From Lutraria lutraria (lineage: Eukaryota; Mollusca; Bivalvia; Venerida; Mactridae), in the NCBI GenBank assembly GCA_964023205.1, contig OZ026834.1, positions 47,735,029-47,799,028 of the forward strand: 64,000 nt of DNA, given 5' to 3'. Shown here piece after piece: positions 56,901 to 64,000 of this stretch (position 1 is its first letter; each line of letters starts with the position of its first letter). The translations under genes were made by a program, and so were the position numbers. The notes beneath the pieces are model-generated. The model was not told the origin of the DNA and searched no databases. It saw only the letters and a program-made list of their open reading frames with translations.

Positions 56901-59900
56901 AGTCATGTAGAGGTCTGCACAAAGACAATGTCATGGTCGCTGACCCCTGGGACTGACTTGATCTGCTGTTTTGCAGGCTCTGGTATAAACAATGAATTTA
57001 ATTATATGTCTTTATTCTGTTTAGGCTCTTTATATGTGCTAATGTATAAAATATGGAGTTTACATGCAGTGTTGGAATAAAAATTACTACATACATTGAT
57101 TGCAATTTAATAATAGATGCATTTGATTATAACAGGGCAATGTGACAATAGTTTTAAAATCTAGCTAGTACTGTGGCTGCTTCATGTGCAATGGATCTTC
57201 TTCTGTTTCATGGGTAGAAATTCTACTGGAATATGTCGAGTATCCAGCGTTATAACTGACATTATGCCTGATAAAACAGTTGTATATTTATAAATTAGAA
57301 TTACATACATTGGATGGTAACATGTTCCCCTGGCCTAACCCTCTCACTGTTATTTTGTTTGCATGTTCTTTGAAATCAGAAAAATAATAGGAAATCTAAC
57401 GATTGGTTGAACTTGTTTGTGACTGAATTTATGTGTTAATCCCCAAATTGAGGTTATTTTGAAGAGTTACACCTGGGTATATTTCTATGACTCTACTATT
57501 TTTTAAGATGAAATATATATTTATAGGGTATTGGTATCTTTTTCTGAGGTATACTAAGGACATTTGATTCATCATAATTAAAGTGCACCTAGCAGTCTTG
57601 TTCCCATCTACCAGCAGTTTCAAAATCAGAAGTTTTGAATCTTGTAGTTTTGAATCTACTTTATATATTATGCTATCAGCTGTAAAAAGGTTTCTTGTAC
57701 TATGTTGAATGTAGTTTGCAAAATTATTGTTATAAATTTAAAAAAAGGATTTGGCCAAGAACAATGCTATGAGGGACCCTAACCCCAGATGTTACTGTCG
57801 GTTGGTTGGTCGGTCAGGTGGGTGTATCTGTCTGAAATTTCCTTGTCCAGACTGTATCTCCCTTTTGCACTGACATTTTTAAAATAACTTGGCATTATTG
57901 TTAAACACCATGAGACAGTGTGCAGTGCACAATAACCAGGTCTGTAGCTCAAAGGTCAAGGTCACTCTTAGAGGTCAAACAGCAAAAATGAGCATCCAGG
58001 CTGTATCTCTGTTACGTATTGACATTCTTTAAAATAACTTGGCATGATTGTTTAACACTCAAAAGTTAAGGTCACACATAGAGGTCAAATGTAAAAATGA
58101 GCATTATTGACAACAGACATCAGACAACTTTATCTGTATTTGTGTTGGTTAATTTCAGTCAGCTGTAAGTTGTCTGATAAAAGTTTCTGATACAAAGTTT
58201 TAATCTTCAAAGTCATCAATGGAATTCATTAATAATGATATTTTCAAAGAAATACAATGATTGTATGAATAAAGATTTATGAATCATTATTACAAAATAT
58301 CACTATTCAATACATTATTTATTTATTTACAATGCTAAATCAAACATATGAACATATGTTAACTATTTATCAGTTCAACTTTTCCCAAAAAAAAAATCAC
58401 TTATTATACTCAATTTTCTAGTGCTTAACATAAAACTATAAGTAGATGCCTTTTAACTTGATTAAATATTAACTGCAAAAACATACTTATTAAACTAGAT
58501 GTTTAAGAGACAAATTTGTGACACAGTACTATTATTCAGTAAAAAAAAGACATTCTATAAAATAACATACACAAAGTATTATTTACACAGTTTAAATCAT
58601 AAAGAATAAAATACAAGATGCACTTACATGTGAGAACAAGAAGTTGTCTGATACAAGTTTCTGTTGCAATGTTTATTCTTCAATGTCATAGATGGAATGA
58701 TCACTAACAAAGTTGCTGTTTCAGTATTTAAATATCAGACTACTTACACTCAATATACTACTTGATCTCAGGTGCCACTTACTAATGTACTCTAAGACAC
58801 AAATATAATTGTTCAATTACAAAAAATCACACGTTTTTATCATACAAACAATTAAACAGACTTAAATACCTAGAATAATAAAGGAAGTCTTAGCCACCAA
58901 GCACAGAATATTTTCACAAGTATTTCAGTTAACAAAAGACTAATTAAACAAACCTATTATATCATTTCCAACATTCATAATTACAAACAGCTTGGACACT
59001 AATTAGTTCAAAGGATGTCTCCGCCAATTTACATGGAGATTTAATCAAAGGTCTGACATATTGTTGAGCAAATATAGTGATTTTGCAAGTTTCAAATAAT
59101 AGTAAGCCTGATGGTGCTTTTAACATAATGTGCAGAAGAATGTGTTGTATTTTAAATACTGAAATATCAATAATGAATATGAAATTAAAATTTTCATGTA
59201 CAATTAACAGCAAAATTACAAACCTATTTTCTGTACAAATATTTTTATCAAACTTTATACAGAAAATATATATCTCAGAAAAATCAGCCATTTTTAGGGC
59301 ATTATTCATGTAGACATAGATATAAGGAGCATGCAGTTATATGTCAACATTAACCACTGAAGCTTGTTATAAACTGATGTTTACATTAAGTTTATTCTGT
59401 AGGATACATTCTTTCGCTCATGACAATAGTTCACCTCTGTGCAACTAAGGTCGCATGTCCCATGAAATTATTCTTTAATATATAGAAGAAGACATATTTA
59501 CCAAAGCAATAGGTCAGCCATTTTCAATGCACTCAAATCATCCTACTTCAATTTGACTGTAACCAGATCAGGTATTATAATAACTCAGTTAATTTTCCTA
59601 TATGAAATATACAGGGCAATTATGCATTTTTATACGCCGTTTGTAATACGGGTCATGTTATGGGAGCAACCGTGGTGGGCAGGGATGTGGATGGATTGGC
59701 AGTCGGCCAGGCGGAGTCAACAAGAATGTCTGCTCTCTAATTCAAACAGTTTTATTCATATCCTCACCAAACTTAATGAAAATGTTTATGGCCATGAGAT
59801 CTTAGTCAAGTTTGATAACCAACGCTATCACACCAGGCACTTCTGAGATATGTCCCTTGATACACGTACATCGAAAATTGACTAAAAATTCAGTGTCCAC

Positions 59901-62900
59901 TCTCTAAGTCGACCAATTATCAACCAATCTTCACCAAACTTGTGTGAAAATGTTTATCAGAATTAGATCTTGATAACCAGCACCATAGCGCCGGGCACTT
60001 CTGAGTTAGACCCCTTGATACATTGAAAATTGACTAAATATTCAGTGTCCGCTCTCTAAGTCGACCAATCATCAGCTGATCTTCACCAAACTGTTTATGG
60101 GCATGAATCCCTATTGCACCAGGTACCAATTTGCCACTCATAGTATCCCAAACCTTTGTTTGTTTGTTTCATCGGGTTTTACGCCATTTTCAACATTATT
60201 TCAGTCATATCGTGGCGGGCAGATATCCTAACCAGCTTTCCTAGAATTCATTCAGGCCTTAACCAGTACTAACCACATTCTATCTGTTAGCTTCTGCTAA
60301 GCTACACCACATAATTCAGAGGTGGAGGACAATTTAACATTGAATGTAATATCTTCAGTCAAATTTGTCATGGACAGTGTGAGCCTCGCCCTGGGTTTGA
60401 ACTCACAACCTCTCGATTATCAGACAAATGCTCTAACCACTGAGCTAGCCGGGCGGGCTACCCCAAACCTTTTGACTGCTTATTTTGTGACATTACACTC
60501 TTGTTGAAACTTTGCTTATACTAACACATTGACTTCATTTAGATTCAAATGTCTGTTGTTATGGCACATGCCATGTGTTATTGAGAAGCTTCTTGTTTAG
60601 TATAGAATGATGTACATTTATATACCAAGCACTGTAGAATTTTTACCACTCATGTATTCATGATGTTAAAATGTGTTATTGGTGCTATACTGTAATACAT
60701 GTAAGAGGGGTCAGTTAAAAAATAACTGATCACTGATGAATAACTTTAATAATCGTATAATAAACATTATTATAATCCCTCAAATGATCTCCCTTAGTCT
60801 GAATGACTGAATTTCATCTCTTTGGCTATGCATCGATGCCAGTCACTAGGCAACTTAACTTGATCTGTTGGACCATCCCATTCACAGCCCACTTAAGTTC
60901 ATATGTGTTATCCCCATAGTTGGTCCCTCAGTTTTTGGAACAAATCAAAATCAATGTGGCTCAGGTTGAGTGAGTATATTGTGAGGTGATTGAGAACTTG
61001 CCGCTGATATAACTTCAGCAGCTCCTTGTTAACAGTCACTTAATGAGGTGATTGAGAACTTGCCGCTGATATAACTTCAGCAGCTCCTTGTTAACAGTCA
61101 CTTAATGAGGTGATTGAGAACTTGCCGCTGATATAACTTCAGCAGCTCCTTGTTAACAGTCACTTAATGAGGTGATTGAGAACTTGCCGCTGATATAACT
61201 TCAGCAGCTCCTTGTTAACAGTCACTTAATGAGGTGATTGAGAACTTGCCGCTGATATAACTTCAGCAGCTCCTTGTTAACAGTCGCTTAATGAGGTGAT
61301 TGAGAACTTGCCGCTGATATAACTTCAGCAGCTCCTTGTTAACAGTCGCTTAATGAGGTGATTGAGAACTTGCCGCTGATATAACTTCAGCAGCTCCTTG
61401 TTAACAGTCACTTAATGAGGTGATTGAGAACTTGCCGCTGATATAACTTCAGCAGCTCCTTGTTAACAGTCGCTTAATGAGGTGATTGAGAACTTGCCGC
61501 TGATATGACTTCAGCAGCTCCTTGTTAACAGTCGCTTAATGAGGTGATTGAGAACTTGCCGCTGATATAACTTCAGCAGCTCCTTGTTAACAGTCGCTTA
61601 ATGAGGTGATTGAGAACTTGCCGCTGATATGACTTCAGCAGCTCCTTGTTAACAGTCGCTTAATGAGGTGATGCATTTTCATGTAAAATTAGTGGTGTGC
61701 GGTTAATAAGTTCTTGGCACTTTCTGTATAATGTGGAACAAAGAATTGTTCTAATAAACTGCTAGTAGTACTCTTTATTTACAGTCATACAAATATACAT
61801 CGAAGATATACATCAAACATAAAAGTTATTATTCAGTTCTCATTTATTTACAACTTACCTTTATACATAAACAAGAGGGCCATGATGGCCCTATAAATGC
61901 TCACCAGGAGAAAAGGTCATTTGGAGATTAACATTGTTGAAGTTTTCTATACGAGTCCAAGTAAGATCAAGTGACTCATCTGGGCCGTTTTTTATCCCAT
62001 GGCCATTATATGAACAGATTTAAAAGAGGTCCATTAGACAAAGCTAGATACATGTACCAAAAATCTTAGCTCTAGGCCTTGTGGTTTCGGAGAAGAAGAT
62101 CTTTTAAAATTTACCTATATAAAATAGAATAAACCCAAGGGCAGGTCTAATTTTGACCCCGGGGCCATAATTTGAACAAACTTGGTAGAGGTCCACTAGA
62201 CAATGCCACATACAAAATATCTAAGCTCTAGGCCTTGCAGTTTCAGAGAAGATTTTTTAAATTTTCCTATATAAGTCTATATAAATCAAGTGACCCCCGG
62301 GGCGGGGCCAATTTTGAGCCTAGGGCAATAATTTGAACAAACTTGGTAGAGGTCCTCTAGACAATGCTACATACCAAATATCTTAGTTCTAGGCCTTGTG
62401 GTTTCGGAGAAGAAGATTTTTTAAATTTTCCTATATTATATAAAATAGAATAAACCCCAGGGCAGGGCCAATTTTGACCCTTGGGCAATAATTTGAACAA
62501 ACTTGGTAGAGGTCCACTAAATAATGCAACATACCAAATATTTTAGCTCTACGCCTTGTGCTTTCGGAAAAGAAGATTTTTTTAATTTTCCTATATAAAA
62601 TAGAATAAACCCCAGGGCAGGGCTACTTTTGACCCTGGGGCCATAATTTGAACAAACTTGGTAGAGGTCCACTAGACAATGCCACATACAAAATATCTAA
62701 GGTCTAGGCCTTGCGGTTTCGGTGAAGAAGATTTTTTAGATTTTCCTATATAAGTCTATGTAAATCAAGTGACCCCCGGGGTGGGGCCTATTTTGACCCT
62801 AGGGCAATAATTTGAACAAACTTGGTAGAGGTCCACTGGACAATGCTATACGCCAAATATCTTAGCTCTAGGCCTTATGGTTTCGGAGAAGAAGATTTTT

Positions 62901-63789
62901 GAAATTTTCCTATATAAGTCTTTATAAATCAAGTGACCCCCGGGGCGGGGCCAATTTTGACCCTAGGGCAATAATTTGAACAAACTTAGTAGAGGTCCAC
63001 TAGACTATGCTACACACCAAATATAAAAGCTCTAGGCATTGTAGTTTTTTACAAAAATATTTTTTAAATTTCCTATATAAGTCTATGTAAAATCAAGTTA
63101 CCCCCGGGGCGGAGCCAATTTTGACCCCAGGGGAATAATTTGAACAAACTTTGTAGAGTTCCATTAGACAATGCTACATACCAAATATCTCAGCTCTAGG
63201 CCCTGTGGTTTCGGACAAGAAGATTGTTTAAGTTTTTTCTATTTGTTGCCATAGCAACCAGAGTTTTTAATGAAATTTAATTTTTTGTACAACTTTGAAA
63301 GGGGACCACCCAAGGATCATTCCAGCAAAGTTTGGTTGCAATCGGCATAGCGGTGTAGGAGGAGATGTTGTTTTAAGTAAACATGGACGCCACGTAACGA
63401 CGCACGACGGACGCAGGGCGATCACAAAAGCTCACCCTGAGCACATTCGTGCTCTGGTGAGCTAAAAAATGACCGAAAATCAAAATGTTGTTGACATGTA
63501 CTTGCTCTATGGCATTTATAAAACTAAATTCTTGACAATTTGTAGAAAAGGTTTCTGCAGATTGTTCACAAACAGTACACTTCTGAGATATTAGAAAGAC
63601 TTATCTATAATTTCAGGTGTTAGCCTGGGCCAATAAGAATGGGAATTACTTGTTGCCTGTTTATTGCTTTGATCCACGACATTATACAGGCACTTATCAC
63701 TTTGGTTTCCCTAAAACAGGATCTCACAGACTTAAGTTTCTTCTGGAGAGTGTTAGAGATCTCAGGAAAAATCTCAAAGCTCGGGGAAG
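53932..63789 (+). CDS. CRY-DASH: CRY-DASH cryptochrome/photolyase, first two exons (3' part beyond the window)
   Basis: Exon 1 53932-53997 (22 codons) and exon 2 63617-63789 (173 bp), joined in phase 0 across a 9.6-kb intron. Exon 1 reads MATKGRVVICMLRNDLRIHD NE, with the photolyase family's R.DLR..DN start. Exon 2 continues VLAWANKNGNYLLPVYCFDP and contains HFGFPKTGSHRLKFLLESV, the characteristic DASH N-terminal alpha/beta motif (FGFPKTG..R..FL.ESV.DLR..L...G). CRY-DASH proteins bind FAD and an antenna cofactor and repair cyclobutane dimers, especially in single-stranded DNA; mammals lack the gene. No targeting peptide precedes the first strand. The FAD-binding domain lies outside the window. 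Confidence 0.92.
54438..54875 (-). pseudogene. LINE ORF2 C-terminal fragment
   Basis: Longest surviving frame of the LINE (145 codons), with RPWATYPRTLPPALKTLIMY and SRARLWNQLLKHLTVLQTPE. Upstream fragments in other frames: 54821-55009 (LAFLRRNLSSCPKDIK), 55118-55330 (GPLLFLVYINDMP), 55519-55840 (PIFKKGDRSTPANYRPISL). Confidence 0.8.
55997..56335. other. Insertion inside the LINE relic
   Basis: Interrupts the reverse-transcriptase linker: LINE sequence stops after TTCTTCCCCTTACAC and resumes at ACCATGGAACCAGATAGG. Content is AT-rich apart from a 'GCGCAATAATGGCGGCGTCC' patch. Type unknown. Confidence 0.4.
56976..57770. other. CRY-DASH intron 1, nothing assigned
   Basis: AT-rich; an open frame at 57429-57623 (minus) has no recognisable motif. 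Confidence 0.4.
57771..58110 (+). repeat. Partial repeat of the 34961-35836 family
   Basis: Shares 'GACTGTATCTCCCTTTTGC', 'AACTTGGCATTATTGTTAAA', 'CACCATGAGACAGTGTGCAG' and 'CAAAGGTCAAGGTCACTC'. About two units; the 3' end is missing. Confidence 0.6.
58111..59630. other. CRY-DASH intron 1, no defined element
   Basis: Two related segments (58170-58215 and 58650-58700, 'AAGTTGTCTGAT' then 'CAAAGTTTTAATCTTCAA' type) suggest an old duplication. Overlapping open frames at 58962-59313 on both strands show no domain. Confidence 0.35.
59632..60506 (+). mobile_element. Interspersed repeat with 'TTCACCAAACTT' units, interrupted by a SINE
   Basis: Starts ATACGCCGTTTGTAATACGG. Units of roughly 160 bp have 'CTCTAAGTCGACCAAT', 'CTTCACCAAACT' and 'CCTTGATACATTGAAAATTG'. 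Ends 'TTATTTTGTGACATTACACT'. Uninterrupted relative at 16640-17075. Broken at 60147-60472 by the SINE. Confidence 0.6.
60158..60461 (-). mobile_element. tRNA-derived SINE with 11-bp target-site duplication
   Basis: The minus strand begins GCCCGCCCGGCTAGCTCAGT: an intact A-box (TAGCTCAGTGGTTAGAGC), an anticodon-arm-like loop CTGATAA and B-box GAGTTCAAACCC. A tRNA-unrelated body follows, then 'GGCGTAAAACCCGATGAAAC' and an AAACAAACAAAC tail, an ending common to bivalve SINEs. CCCAAACCTTT flanks it at 60147-60157 and 60462-60472. The flanking repeat rejoins as in its relative at 16910-16940, so the insertion is precisely delimited. The open frame at 60322-60507 is spurious. Confidence 0.88.
60735..60981 (-). 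pseudogene. Mariner-type transposase relic, C-terminal part
   Basis: Reading minus, directly after the 62-bp array: VLNHLTIYSLNLSHIDFDLF QKLRDQLWG, matching the mariner 'HPPYSPDL.P.D..LF..LK..L.G' block. Then, after shifts, LPSDWHRCIAK and FEGL, matching the 'LP.RW..CI...G.YFEG' end. The third catalytic Asp position is lost (YSLNL for YSPDL). Stops and frameshifts are frequent. Confidence 0.75.
60982..61671 (-). repeat. 62-bp minisatellite derived from mariner transposase sequence, about 11 copies
   Basis: Plus-strand unit: GAGGTGATTGAGAACTTGCC, GCTGATATAACTTCAGCAGC, TCCTTGTTAACAGTCACTTA, AT. Period exactly 62. Copies differ only at two sites (CACTTAAT/CGCTTAAT and ATATAAC/ATATGAC), so the array is young. 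On the minus strand each unit reads ATVNKELLKLYQRQVLNHL, the stretch normally lying between the second and third catalytic motifs of mariner transposases. Confidence 0.95.
61663..61800 (-). pseudogene. Mariner-type transposase relic, central part
   Basis: The minus strand reads VNKEYY then a stop, ... CQELINRTPLILHENASPH, corresponding to the family's 'VN..YY ... LLHDNARPH' region with the second catalytic Asp replaced by Glu (HEN). It runs directly into the 62-bp array at the codon after the final His. The N-terminal part is not recognisable before the repeat element starting at 61868. Confidence 0.75.
61868..63467 (-). mobile_element. Hairpin-ended repeat element, long copy, minus orientation
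   Basis: On the minus strand it begins TTTTTAGCTCACCAGAGCAC (hairpin with TGCTCAGGGTGAGC) near 63467. It passes 'CGTCGTGCGTCGTTACGTGG', then about eight units of roughly 160 bp ('TTTGAACAAACTTGGTAGAGG', 'CTCTAGGCCTTG', 'GTGACCCCCGGGGC' in plus orientation). It ends with GGGCCATCATGGCCCTCTTG at about 61868. Same architecture as the elements at 9005, 14462 and 22440. Its start lies 150 bp before CRY-DASH exon 2. Confidence 0.7.
63617..63789 (+). CDS. CRY-DASH: CRY-DASH exon 2
   Basis: Acceptor ATAATTTCAG, donor GTAAGT, 57 codons plus 2 bases. Contains VYCFDPRHYTGTYHFGFPKT and HRLKFLLESVRDLRKNLKAR. Clear DASH-type N-terminal domain. Confidence 0.92.
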
Positions 63790-63817
63790 GTAAGTGTGAA
63801 TTTATACATTTATGTTA

Positions 63818-64000
63818 TACAGTACAACCTCTCCAGAACGGCCCTCTCTTTAGCAACAACCTACCTTCATCAACAGTACCGGTATTACCTTTTCTCACCG
63901 CACAATTTAACTATAAATTTAACCTTTTTAGGGCAACAACCTCTCAACTACAACATGATTTTGCTACTCCCAATGTGTATTGCTTTGGCGAGGTTGCTTT
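63818..64000. mobile_element. MITE-like element (ACAGTACAACCTCTC family), cut by the window edge
   Basis: Starts TACAGTACAACCTCTCCAGA. An inverted counterpart, 'GGCGAGGTTGC', is at the very end of the window. Relatives at 2667 and 8684. Confidence 0.5.

Larger units (their letters stand above)
54430..56975 (-). mobile_element. Decayed, 5'-truncated non-LTR retrotransposon (LINE)
   Basis: On the minus strand, from about 56975: the end of an endonuclease domain (VPGVSDHDIVF), a linker with ALRRAKHTRKPEDLSRYKQL, then reverse-transcriptase pieces: KVTGPDAI, WKQALVAPIFKKGDRSTPAN YRPISLTS, FRKCQSCETQLLLTLQDI, and MLGPLLFLVYINDMPSKVKS. The catalytic [YF]ADD box reads FADRK. A C-terminal segment (FFISRARLWNQLLKHLTVLQ) ends near 54440. 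Stops and shifts break the frame repeatedly, and a roughly 340-bp unrelated insertion sits at about 55997-56335. The motifs suit the CR1/L2/Jockey group; clade not certain. Lies antisense in CRY-DASH intron 1. Not functional. Confidence 0.85.

Noticed and set aside
56337..57080. Plus-strand open frames suggesting a gene
   Set aside because: They are antisense to the LINE relic, whose minus-strand reading gives recognisable endonuclease and RT-linker sequence.
59632..60506. Open frames 59553-59846 and 60322-60507 as genes
   Set aside because: They lie in an interspersed repeat and a SINE and have no domain content.

Overview
This window is animal nuclear DNA, most likely from a bivalve mollusc. 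It is AT-rich, its genes are broken into small exons with GT/AG introns, and it carries many copies of the hairpin-ended repeats rich in 'AGGTCAAGGTCAC' that fill bivalve introns. It also has a tRNA-derived SINE and a CRY-DASH gene. Taxon is inferred from these traits, not from a database match. There are no bacterial or phage features.

Three host genes are present. (1) Plus strand, 7861-30541: the 3' part of a tetratricopeptide-repeat (TPR) gene. Nine exons join in frame to 464 codons plus stop; its 5' end was not found. (2) Minus strand, 52566-40340: a complete SRBD1 gene (Tex-like S1 RNA-binding protein). Seventeen coding exons join without a frame break to 856 aa, and one extra in-frame terminal exon is a candidate. 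(3) Plus strand, from 53932: the first two exons of a CRY-DASH cryptochrome/photolyase gene that runs off the right edge. The TPR gene and SRBD1 converge on 30.5-40.3 kb, which is largely tandem repeats. SRBD1 and CRY-DASH are head to head across about 1.35 kb.

The rest is mobile and repetitive DNA. A piggyBac element with an apparently intact two-exon transposase (3711-7273) is inserted in a hairpin-ended repeat. A second, internally deleted copy (11701-13270) is flanked by TTAT rather than TTAA. The long first intron of CRY-DASH holds a decayed non-LTR retrotransposon, a SINE with target-site duplication, and a mariner transposase relic that has expanded into a 62-bp minisatellite. Other arrays have units of 57, 21, 37, 22 and 32 bp. 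Several MITE-like elements are delimited by inverted ends.

The least expected signals are: the mariner-derived minisatellite with its seeding microhomology still visible; two adjacent 37-bp arrays descended from one ancestral unit and split by a MITE; a 13-bp motif (TTGCGGACACTAC) found about nine times in one 2.8-kb stretch of a TPR-gene intron; the TTAT target site; and the possible truncated SRBD1 isoform. I saw no immune, toxin, biosynthetic or CRISPR system.
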